This document shows positions 16,476 through 23,746 of a DNA stretch of 37,267 nucleotides, in pieces. The position numbers were made by a program, and so were the translations under genes. The stretch is from RGIG7213 sp045545665. GTDB lineage: Bacteria; Bacillota; Clostridia; Oscillospirales; CAG-272. Position 1 is the first letter of the stretch, and the number at the start of each line of letters is the position of its first letter. The DNA is taken from contig JAZQBL010000035.1 in the NCBI GenBank assembly GCA_045545665.1, forward strand, positions 1 to 37,267, read 5' to 3'. The notes beneath the pieces were generated by a model, which was not told the origin of the DNA, did no database searches, and saw only the letters and a program-made list of their open reading frames with translations.

Positions 16476-17606
16476 TTATATCCTTTTTGACAAGGATATA
16501 CGGTACTTTTCGTAAAATTCTTTGTATCTTCCTTCTTCAAGAGCCCCGCGTATCTTTGCCATAAGGTCGTTGTAGAAATAAAGATTGTGCATTACCGCAA
16601 GGCGCATTCCGAGCATTTCTTTCGATTTGAACAAGTGGCGGATGTACGCTTTCGAATAGTTACGGCAGGCAGGACATCCGCAAGAGGGGGATATCGGGGA
16701 TGAGTCACGCTCGTATTTATTGTTCAGTACGTTTACCGTTCCTTCCCACGTGAAGAGATATCCGTGGCGGGCGTTTCTTGACGGCATTACGCAGTCGAAA
16801 AAGTCAACGCCTCTGTATACGGCTTCAACTATGTTCCACGGTGTGCCGACACCCATAAGATACCTCGGCTTGTCCTCGGGCATAAACGGCTCAACGGCGT
16901 CGATTATTCTGTACATATCTTCCGTTTTTTCGCCGACTGCAAGACCGCCTATGGCGTAACCGTCAAGGTCAAGCTTCGCTATTCTTTTCATATGATCTAT
17001 TCGCAAGTCCTCGTACGTGCTTCCCTGGTTTATTCCGAACAGCATCTGCTGTTTGTTTATCGTTTCGGGAAGGGAGTTGAGCCTTTTCATCTCGTCCATA
17101 CAGCGCAAGAGCCAGCGGTACGTTCTGTCGCAGGAGTTCTTTGCGTAGTCGTACGCGGCAGGATTTTCAACACATTCGTCAAACGCCATGGCGATCGTCG
17201 ATGCAAGATTCGACTGTATACGCATCGACTCCTCCGGACCCATAAATATGCGCTCGCCGTCGATGTGAGAATTGAAGTGGACGCCTTCTTCCGTTATCTT
17301 GCGAAGCGGAGCTAAGGAAAACACCTGAAATCCGCCGCTGTCGGTCAAAACGGGTCTGTCCCAGTTGAAAAATTTATGTATACCGCCAAGGTCGCGAATG
17401 ACTTCGTCACCCGGACGCACGTGTAAATGGTACGTATTGGAAAGCTCGATCTGGCAACCGAGCTCGTACAGATCCTGCGTCGAGATACCGCCCTTTATAG
17501 CCGCCGACGTTCCGACGTTCATAAAAACGGGAGTTTGTACCGTCCCGTGGCAACAGGTAAACTCTCCGCGTCTTGCTCTGTTTTCTTTAAGTAAAACTTT
17601 AAACAT
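16476..17606 (-). CDS. tgt: tRNA-guanine (queuine) transglycosylase
   Basis: Exchanges guanine-34 in GUN-anticodon tRNAs for preQ1 on the way to queuosine. 376 residues from ATG 17606. Asp89 in TDSGGFQVFS is the general acid/base and Asp271 in DCVMPSRNARHG the nucleophile. Zinc ligands Cys309, Cys311 and Cys314 sit in SCGCPAC. GGLAVGEK and YLMGVGTP are present. A TTG 12 nt upstream (17618) is an alternative start, but its GAGG is only 2 nt away; neither choice has ideal spacing. Hairpins overlap the start region: AAAGGA/TCCTTT at 17627-17643, and a competing one pairing AAGATCTC with GAGGTCTT. These could affect translation. No queuosine synthesis genes are nearby. Confidence 0.96.
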   Translation of the reverse strand: MFKVLLKENRARRGEFTCCHGTVQTPVFMNVGTSAAIKGGISTQDLYELGCQIELSNTYHLHVRPGDEVIRDLGGIHKFFNWDRPVLTDSGGFQVFSLAPLRKITEEGVHFNSHIDGERIFMGPEESMRIQSNLASTIAMAFDECVENPAAYDYAKNSCDRTYRWLLRCMDEMKRLNSLPETINKQQMLFGINQGSTYEDLRIDHMKRIAKLDLDGYAIGGLAVGEKTEDMYRIIDAVEPFMPEDKPRYLMGVGTPWNIVEAVYRGVDFFDCVMPSRNARHGYLFTWEGTVNVLNNKYERDSSPISPSCGCPACRNYSKAYIRHLFKSKEMLGMRLAVMHNLYFYNDLMAKIRGALEEGRYKEFYEKYRISLSKRI

Positions 17607-17645
17607 ATAAGTAGTCAAGACCTCGTAAAGGAGATCTTCCTTTCT

Positions 17646-17746
17646 TTGGGAATCGGATGGTCCGGTGAAATTGCCCCGCCACCTCTTATCTCTTATCTAT
17701 CATCTATTATCTTTTATCTCATTTTTGCCCCGCCCTACGTTGATAC
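17646..17746 (-). repeat. Interspersed repeat cluster B (remnant)
   Basis: Read on the minus strand it gives GTATCAACGTAGGGCGGGG, then an AT-rich tract of GATAATA-type heptamers (17687-17722). This is the same order as cluster A at 7526-7580. The GC-rich half of the module is missing here, cut off where the 205-bp inverted-repeat element begins. It is a partial copy. Confidence 0.7.
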
Positions 17747-17748
17747 TT

Positions 17749-17953
17749 CCTTGTTTCATTTAAAACTTTACACGATAGATTTCCGAAGGAAATCTGCGCC
17801 CTATGCCTGCAGGCAGCCCGCGTGTAGTTCGTTTCACGAACTACTGTTCGATTCACGAACTACTGCGGGCTGTGGGGGGTGCAGGCGGGCGCTTTACTTC
17901 CACCGTCTGGTACAAGAAACAATTCCGAATGTAAATTTTTAAATGAAACAAGG
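17749..17953. mobile_element. MITE-like 205-bp element with terminal inverted repeats and nested hairpins
   Basis: Ends at 17749-17772 and 17930-17953 are 24-bp inverted repeats with one mismatch; the outer 17 bp, starting CCTTGTTTCATTT, are perfect. Internal stems are AGATTTCC-GAA-GGAAATCT (17777-17795), GCGCCC/GGGCGC plus GCCTGC/GCAGGC (17796-17810 with 17881-17892), AGCCCGC/GCGGGCT (17815-17821 with 17865-17871) and GTAGTTCGT-TTC-ACGAACTAC (17824-17844). ACGAACTAC is repeated at 17855-17863. TACT occurs on both flanks (17744-17747 and 17954-17957, one base offset), a possible target duplication. It has no coding capacity and would be non-autonomous. The rest of 17619-18000 holds nothing else recognisable. 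Confidence 0.65.
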
Positions 17954-18000
17954 TACTACGATTATCTGTCAGGTGATATTCTATCCGCAAGGTATGAAGA

Positions 18001-19326
18001 TCACATATTATTTTCTTCGACCGTGAGGGAGATCTTGAAAATACATTTTGATACGAAAACGCTGTGCAAAATGAGCAGAATAAGGCTGACTATCCACATA
18101 AATTCGTTGTTTATATAAAGGAAGAAATTTACGCACACGAGCACGCACACAATGCAGGATACGGCGTATGAAAATTTCAGAAGCTTTGAAAGAAAAGCCG
18201 AGGTCTTAAGCTGTTCTTTATGCTGAAATCCGCCGACTGATACGTTTTTATCAACACCGTATTTTTTAAGTATCTTTTCAAGAGAAAAGAGGAAAGCAAA
18301 AAGAGACGATAAACACAAGATCACCTCAAAGCTCTGGCACACGGCGCAAAGCTTGTACATAAACACGGCTTTTTCTTCTATCTGATACGAATAATGGTGG
18401 TATTCGGCGCAAACGTAAGTGGAAAAAGCGCAAAACGGCAGACTTGCAAAAATGCAGATAAATGTGAACGACCGTGATTTTTTTACACTCTTTTCAAGCG
18501 AATAAAGCTTTGATATACCGAGATACGCCAGAATAAGCGGAATGAAGGAAAACGTCACGTCAACCCCTTCAAGCAAAAACGGACACATCATAATGACAGA
18601 GGACACGGCAAACGTACAGCCCGTACGCGTATTGCGCCGTATGAGCAAGGCTTCATTTTCAAGTACCTCTTTTTTGTACCGCTCGGAAAGTGACTTTTTG
18701 AATTCTTCATCGTGTTTAAGTCCGTTTATATACCTGACACAGCTTGACAAAAAATGCAGTCCGATTATAAACGATATCACAGCGCACGCTATCGTTATGA
18801 GCGTTTTGTAGTCGTACACGGTGAAAGCGGAAAGGTCGTCCGTCATCTGATAATCAAGGCTCGTGAGCACCGTAAGCTCGGGCAGGCACAAAAGAACGTA
18901 CCTTGCAACCGTAAATACTCCGCTTACGATAAAAACGTCACGTATACCTCTGTCGGCGTATTTTGCGCCGAGTCTTTCCGCTACGTAATTAAGTCCCGTG
19001 AAAAGCGAGGAAAGCGCATTGTAAAGCAAGATCCCCTCAATTACAGAAAAAATAAACGTAACGGTCATAACCGTCGTTTCATCCTTCAAGGACAAAAGAA
19101 ACGGCAAAAGCAGAGTTTTTGCAAGATCAATATAAAAAAGCTTCAAAAAACCCGAACGTGCTGAATATATATCCTCATTCAGGTCGTAAAGGCAGAAAAC
19201 GCCCCGTATTATGAGCAAATAGCCTATAAAATCGGGCATCACGTCAAAAATGCTCACCGTCGGGATGAACAAAAACAACAGTCCCGATGTGATGTATCCT
19301 AAGAAAAGATTTTTATTTTTCGGCAT
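18001..19326 (-). CDS. Polytopic membrane protein of unknown function (441 aa)
   Basis: I do not recognise the family. About 11-12 hydrophobic segments cover the protein, beginning NLFLGYITSGLLFLFIPTV and FDVMPDFIGYLLIIRG. A longer charged stretch lies in the middle (about 215-245, KHDEEFKKSLSERYKK). The opening LFLGYI and general layout resemble the start of the 209-residue gene just upstream, so the two may be distant relatives. Its start overlaps that gene by 14 nt, and both follow secA, so one transcript is likely. A membrane location is certain; function is not inferable. Confidence 0.8.
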   Translation of the reverse strand: MPKNKNLFLGYITSGLLFLFIPTVSIFDVMPDFIGYLLIIRGVFCLYDLNEDIYSARSGFLKLFYIDLAKTLLLPFLLSLKDETTVMTVTFIFSVIEGILLYNALSSLFTGLNYVAERLGAKYADRGIRDVFIVSGVFTVARYVLLCLPELTVLTSLDYQMTDDLSAFTVYDYKTLITIACAVISFIIGLHFLSSCVRYINGLKHDEEFKKSLSERYKKEVLENEALLIRRNTRTGCTFAVSSVIMMCPFLLEGVDVTFSFIPLILAYLGISKLYSLEKSVKKSRSFTFICIFASLPFCAFSTYVCAEYHHYSYQIEEKAVFMYKLCAVCQSFEVILCLSSLFAFLFSLEKILKKYGVDKNVSVGGFQHKEQLKTSAFLSKLLKFSYAVSCIVCVLVCVNFFLYINNEFMWIVSLILLILHSVFVSKCIFKISLTVEENNM

Positions 19327-19942
19327 TTTTGCGTTGCTTTCCTTCCTTTTGTTCTGCTTTTTTCTCCGATCTCGTTTTCATATCGACGTCCTCGGGCAGG
19401 CATATCCACATATAGCAAGTGTAGATAAAAGCCGCGTTTACTGCCGTTATGAAGATAAAGAAAAGATATCTTACGGCAGTAAGCGTATCCGAAATTCCGA
19501 GATACGACACGAAATTGACAGCGCAAAAGACTGTGTTCAGATAAAACAGCTTTTTCGCCTTTTTGTTTTCTTTTTCAAGCCCCGTGTCGGCTGTCACGTC
19601 TTTAAGAGCACCGAAAAGGTAGAAGTGGAACAGAAAATACGTCATTGCGTAAAGCAGATAAATTACCGTACGCAAAACGATGCTTATTTCAATACCCTTG
19701 TACGTTACAAGGCAGTGGCAAACGACGTCCCCTGCCGACAGTATAAAAAGTGTCGCAGATGCCGCCTTTGCCATATAAAATTTTTCGATATATTTTGAAA
19801 GCTTACCGCACCCGACAGTCACAATGATCCAGCCGAGTATTGAAAGAGCTTTCATGAAGACTACGGAAATACTGTCAATAAACAGTATTCCCGTATCAAA
19901 CACGGTAAAAATATACCCTAAGAAAAGTATTCCGAAGCCCAT
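19313..19942 (-). CDS. Membrane protein of unknown function (209 aa)
   Basis: Five to six hydrophobic segments, opening ILFLGYIFTVFDTGILFID and including FIFITAVNAAFIYTCYMW. A basic cytoplasmic tail follows (KTRSEKKAEQKEGKQRKNAEK type). The start ATG shares bases with the secA stop (TGATG at 19940-19944), so translation is probably coupled to secA. Its 3' end overlaps the 441-residue membrane gene. Not recognised as YidC, SecG or another Sec component. Confidence 0.8.
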   Translation of the reverse strand: MGFGILFLGYIFTVFDTGILFIDSISVVFMKALSILGWIIVTVGCGKLSKYIEKFYMAKAASATLFILSAGDVVCHCLVTYKGIEISIVLRTVIYLLYAMTYFLFHFYLFGALKDVTADTGLEKENKKAKKLFYLNTVFCAVNFVSYLGISDTLTAVRYLFFIFITAVNAAFIYTCYMWICLPEDVDMKTRSEKKAEQKEGKQRKNAEK

Positions 19943-22698
19943 CAGTCGTCAGCACCGTCTACTGCGCCGCAGCACTTTTTGTACTTTTTACCCGAACCGC
20001 AGGGGCAGGGATCGTTACGGCCGACCTTTTCGGCTGCCTTCTTCACCACGGGCTTTTTCTTTGCGGGCTTGTCGCCGCCTATGTTTTCGATGGATGCCGA
20101 CTGCTCCTTTGCAAGCTGTTCACGCTTGATCTCTGCTCTCGGAACAGCGGAAAGAATAGCTCTTACCGTCTTTTCTCTTATTTCGCAGATCATAGCGTCA
20201 AACGCGTCGGCGCCTATGAGCTTGTATTCGTTTACGGGGTTTCTCTGTGCGTATGCGTTGAGTCCTATACCGCTTTTGAGGTCCTGCATATAGTCGATGT
20301 GATCCATCCATAATTCATCAATGCAACGCAAAAGGATGACTCTTTCGATTTCACGCATCTGCTCTCCGAATACGCTCTCCTGATATTCGTATCTTTCGTA
20401 CGCACGCTTCGTGAGCATATCGGTAAGCGTTTCGGGTTTGAGCTTTTTAAGCTCGTCAGGCTCAAACGTAAGGTCTTCGTCCGTGCAGATGATACCGCGG
20501 AATTTCGCCTTGAGCGTTGCAAGATCCCATTCCTCGTGAGAATCGGATGCGGTACATTCTATAACGGCATCCTCTATTGCCTGCTGTATCATATCGCAGA
20601 TCTTTTCTCTCATATTGCCGTCTTCGAGTATCTCACGGCGCTGTGAGTAAATGATCTTACGCTGCTGATTGTTCACGTCGTCATACATAAGAACGTTCTT
20701 ACGGCGTTCAAAGTTTACGCTTTCAAGACGCTTCTGGGAGCTTTCAATGACACCCGAGAGGATGTTTGCTTCAATGGGAGTGTCGTCGGGAGTTATCTTC
20801 TTTATCTTTTCCATACGCTCTTCAGCTCCGAAAAGGCGCATAAGATCGTCATCAAAGGACAGGAAGAAACGTGACTCACCGGGGTCGCCCTGACGGCCCG
20901 AACGGCCTCTCAGCTGGTTGTCGATACGGCGGCTTTCGTGGCGCTCCGTACCGAGTATGAAAAGACCGCCCGCTTCCTTTACCTTTTGGTAATCGGGTTC
21001 TATTTCCTCTTTGAACTTCTTGTAAAGCTCTTTATAGACCTTACGTGCTTCAAGCACATCGTCGCCGACGGAAAGCGAGCTTCCCGTTGCCTGTACTATA
21101 ATTTCCTCGGGATATTCGAGCTTTCTCATCTCACGCTTTGCAAGAAATTCCGCATTACCGCCGAGCATAATGTCCGTACCGCGTCCTGCCATGTTGGTGG
21201 ATATCGTAACGGCACCGGGACAGCCTGCCTGTGCGACGATCTCGGCTTCCTTTTCGTGGTACTTTGCGTTAAGCACGACGTGCTTTATGCCGTTTGCCGT
21301 GAGCTTTTTGGAAAGTGCCTCGGAGCGTTCGATCGACACCGTACCGACAAGCACGGGCTGACCTTTTGCCTGACATTCCTTTATCTGCTCGATTATCGCC
21401 TTGAATTTCATATCCATCGTCTTGTAAACGACGTCGTTTTGGTCTTTTCTTATCATAGGACGGTTGGTCGGTATCTCGACGACGTCGAGGTTGTATATTT
21501 CACGGAATTCGTCGTCCTCGGTAAGTGCCGTACCCGTCATACCCGAAAGCTTTTCGTACATACGGAAAAGGTTCTGGAAGGTGATGGTCGCAAGCGTTTT
21601 CGATTCCTTTTCGACAGTCACGCCCTCTTTTGCTTCTATTGCCTGGTGAAGACCGTCGGAGTATCTTCTGCCGTACATAAGACGGCCCGTGAACGTGTCA
21701 ACGATTATAACTTCGCCGTCACGTACGACGTAATCTTCGTCGATGTGCATACTTCCGTGAGCCTTTATCGCCTGGTTTATGTGGTGTGCAAGCTCGGAGT
21801 TTTCAGGGTCGGAAAGGTTTTCGATACCGAAGAATTTTTCAGCCTTTTCAACACCTGCTTTAGCCAAAACGGACGTTTTCGCTTTTTCGTCTATGATGTA
21901 GTCGTAGCCTGCCGTCTTTTCGTCCATATCCTCCTTCGAGTCGATCTCTTTTATCTTGTAAGGACGCAGACCGCGGGCGAATTTGTCGGCTTTTTCGTAT
22001 ATATCGGTCGGCTTTGAGCCTTGACCGGAGATGATAAGAGGCGTTCTTGCTTCGTCAATGAGTATGGAGTCGACCTCGTCAACGATGGCAAACGCATGAC
22101 CTCTCTGTACCATATGCTCTTTATAGATGACCATATTGTCACGCAGGTAGTCAAATCCGAACTCGTTGTTCGTACCGTAGGTGATGTCGCAGGCGTATGC
22201 GGCACGCTTTTCGGAATTCTTTCCGCCGGGGATAATAAGACCGCAGGAAAGACCGAGGAAGTTGTAAACTCTTCCCATTTCCTCGCAGTCACGTGTTGCA
22301 AGGTAGTCGTTGACGGTGATAACGTGAACGCCCTTGCCCGACAAAGCGTTAAGATACGCAGGGAGCGTTGCCACGAGCGTTTTACCTTCACCCGTCTTCA
22401 TTTCCGCAATTCTTCCCTGGTGTATGATGATACCGCCGATGAGCTGTACCCTGAAGGGACGCTTTCCGAGTACACGCCAGTCGGCTTCTCTTACCGTTGC
22501 AAACGCTTCGGGCAGAATGTCGTCAAGCGTCTCACCTGTGGCAAGACGGTCCTTGAGTATCTGCGTCATTTTCTTCAGCTCTTCGTCGGTCTTGTTTTTA
22601 AATTCATCCTCAAGCGCCTCTATCTTGTTTACAAGAGGCATTATTTTTTTGATCTGCTTTTCGCTGTAAGTGCCGAAAAGCTTTTGCATTATTCCCAT
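19942..22698 (-). CDS. secA: Preprotein translocase ATPase SecA
   Basis: Motor ATPase that drives secretory proteins through SecYEG. 918 residues, full length. Walker A is MKTGEGKT (about 100-107) and the DEAD-type box is VDEVDSILIDEARTPLIISG. TNMAGRGTDI and RGRSGRQGDPG are helicase motifs V and VI. The C-terminal zinc tail GRNDPCPCGSGKKYKKCCG is intact. ATG 22698 follows GAGGAG. It is the first gene of a three-gene unit. No strong promoter is obvious in the AT-rich leader, though TATAAT-like sequence is present on the minus strand around 22776-22782. Confidence 0.98.
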   Translation of the reverse strand: MGIMQKLFGTYSEKQIKKIMPLVNKIEALEDEFKNKTDEELKKMTQILKDRLATGETLDDILPEAFATVREADWRVLGKRPFRVQLIGGIIIHQGRIAEMKTGEGKTLVATLPAYLNALSGKGVHVITVNDYLATRDCEEMGRVYNFLGLSCGLIIPGGKNSEKRAAYACDITYGTNNEFGFDYLRDNMVIYKEHMVQRGHAFAIVDEVDSILIDEARTPLIISGQGSKPTDIYEKADKFARGLRPYKIKEIDSKEDMDEKTAGYDYIIDEKAKTSVLAKAGVEKAEKFFGIENLSDPENSELAHHINQAIKAHGSMHIDEDYVVRDGEVIIVDTFTGRLMYGRRYSDGLHQAIEAKEGVTVEKESKTLATITFQNLFRMYEKLSGMTGTALTEDDEFREIYNLDVVEIPTNRPMIRKDQNDVVYKTMDMKFKAIIEQIKECQAKGQPVLVGTVSIERSEALSKKLTANGIKHVVLNAKYHEKEAEIVAQAGCPGAVTISTNMAGRGTDIMLGGNAEFLAKREMRKLEYPEEIIVQATGSSLSVGDDVLEARKVYKELYKKFKEEIEPDYQKVKEAGGLFILGTERHESRRIDNQLRGRSGRQGDPGESRFFLSFDDDLMRLFGAEERMEKIKKITPDDTPIEANILSGVIESSQKRLESVNFERRKNVLMYDDVNNQQRKIIYSQRREILEDGNMREKICDMIQQAIEDAVIECTASDSHEEWDLATLKAKFRGIICTDEDLTFEPDELKKLKPETLTDMLTKRAYERYEYQESVFGEQMREIERVILLRCIDELWMDHIDYMQDLKSGIGLNAYAQRNPVNEYKLIGADAFDAMICEIREKTVRAILSAVPRAEIKREQLAKEQSASIENIGGDKPAKKKPVVKKAAEKVGRNDPCPCGSGKKYKKCCGAVDGADD

Positions 22699-22743
22699 TG
22701 TAATTCTCCTCGGGTTGTTATTTATATATTATTATTCCTTATT

Positions 22744-22770
22744 AATAGATTTATGGCTGTGCAGTTGTAT
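22744..22770 (+). repeat. Copy 1 of a short sequence shared with the candidate RNA at 32446-32537
   Basis: The exact 13-mer TGGCTGTGCAGTT occurs at 22754-22766 and again at 32474-32486. ATAGATT precedes both copies and a TAT or AT-rich run follows; the second copy has about 7 extra bases in between. Here it lies in the secA leader (antisense orientation relative to secA) with no promoter or terminator of its own. The rest of 22699-22887 shows no gene. Confidence 0.4.
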
Positions 22771-22877
22771 AATTTTATTATATATTATTTTCTTACTTAA
22801 AGTGGGTGTATTTTGTAAATTTTGTTTACTTGTATCAGGGTGCAAGGTTCTGTGGGTATAGCCTCGAGTGGTGTATT

Positions 22878-22901
22878 AAAAACGAAGTCACGTCCGTTTT
22901 T
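22878..22901 (-). terminator. Weak terminator after the 156-aa membrane gene
   Basis: On the minus strand AAAAACG (22895-22901) pairs with CGTTTTT (22878-22884) across the stop codon, and the 3' arm itself is the U tract. The stem is 7 bp and AT-rich. Confidence 0.35.
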
Positions 22902-23358
22902 CAAAATTCTTCATAAATTCAGAGCTTGCTTCGATAATTACAGCACACGGTCTCGGGTCTTCGTAAAAGATGACGTGCTTTTCTTTCGGTAGAAGACTTT
23001 GGACTCTTTTGTATATTCTGTAATTTTTCGTTTTCAACAGCTTTTTTGCCTCTTTATATGTCATTATTTCATCGCAAAGCGATAAAGAAAGGTCGAAAAT
23101 GACGGTTTCCTTCTTTCCCGTTTTTCTTATCACGTAAAACAGTCCGCCGTCGAGCTTGTAAATGTATTCCGTAAGGCAAAATCTGAAAAATACCTGAAAA
23201 GAAAATATAAGAAAGAAAGCGGCAAAGACCGTGAAATAAAGCGGATATTCCGTGTGCAGTGAAAAATACGAGCACAGCGACGATATCAAAAGAAGCAAAA
23301 ACGAAAGCGTGCAGGCAAGAGTCCTGTGCAAAGGCGGAACGTAAATATTATTTTTCAT
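22888..23358 (-). CDS. Small membrane protein of unknown function (156 aa)
   Basis: Two transmembrane segments lie near the N-terminus (about 13-32 and 38-58). A cytosolic domain of about 95 residues follows (KLDGGLFYVIRKTGKKETVIFDLSL and so on). The layout is like small PH-domain-type membrane proteins, but I cannot assign it. Its start overlaps the mrnC stop by 11 nt, so expression is coupled. Confidence 0.75.
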   Translation of the reverse strand: MKNNIYVPPLHRTLACTLSFLLLLISSLCSYFSLHTEYPLYFTVFAAFFLIFSFQVFFRFCLTEYIYKLDGGLFYVIRKTGKKETVIFDLSLSLCDEIMTYKEAKKLLKTKNYRIYKRVQSLLPKEKHVIFYEDPRPCAVIIEASSEFMKNFEKRT

Positions 23359-23746
23359 CGCCGTTTATTTCTTTGAGCTCGTCTGCGTAGGCTTTGTCGA
23401 ACAGCTCTTTTGCACGCGGAGAGTTTTCCGTTATGTAAAGATACCCCATAAGCGTTTCAAAGCCCGTGGCGCGTCTGTAATCACCGACGCTTGCGCTTTT
23501 CGGGTGGCCTCCGTGCATATTGCGTCCGCGCTTGAATACGTCCGTTTCTTCTTCCGTTAAAACGGAGAGTATCTTTTCAACACATTCGCTTTGCTTCGGC
23601 GCCGTCACAAAGGAGCGTGACAGTTTATTCAGCTTTCCTGCATTCGATATACCTGTTTTTATGAGATATTCTCGCACCATAAGCTCGATCACGGCATCGC
23701 CGTAATACGCCAGGGCGGACGGTGCGGGAAGATTTATTTTATCCAT
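23348..23746 (-). CDS. mrnC: Mini-ribonuclease III
   Basis: Double-stranded RNase that matures 23S rRNA; RNase III catalytic domain only, without a dsRNA-binding domain. 132 residues, the usual length. ALAYYGDAVIELMVREYL carries the catalytic GDA/E segment. KRGRNMHGGHPKSASVGDYRRATGFETLMGYLY is the second conserved block. It overlaps the upstream glycosidase gene by 8 nt and the downstream membrane gene by 11 nt. In many Firmicutes mrnC sits near cysS and rlmB; here it is inside an unrelated unit. Confidence 0.94.
   Translation of the reverse strand: MDKINLPAPSALAYYGDAVIELMVREYLIKTGISNAGKLNKLSRSFVTAPKQSECVEKILSVLTEEETDVFKRGRNMHGGHPKSASVGDYRRATGFETLMGYLYITENSPRAKELFDKAYADELKEINGDEK

Noticed and set aside
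17607..17645. preQ1 riboswitch upstream of tgt
   Set aside because: No preQ1-I or preQ1-II consensus is visible; only short hairpins (AAAGGA/TCCTTT) occur near the start.
17646..17942. 98-codon plus-strand frame through repeat B and the MITE-like element
   Set aside because: It runs across two unrelated repeats, lacks a ribosome binding site and has no protein-like features.
20938..22017. Long open frame (359 codons) on the plus strand opposite secA
   Set aside because: Lies wholly antisense to an intact, fully conserved secA, has low-complexity composition (many F/R/V), no ribosome binding site and no recognisable domain.
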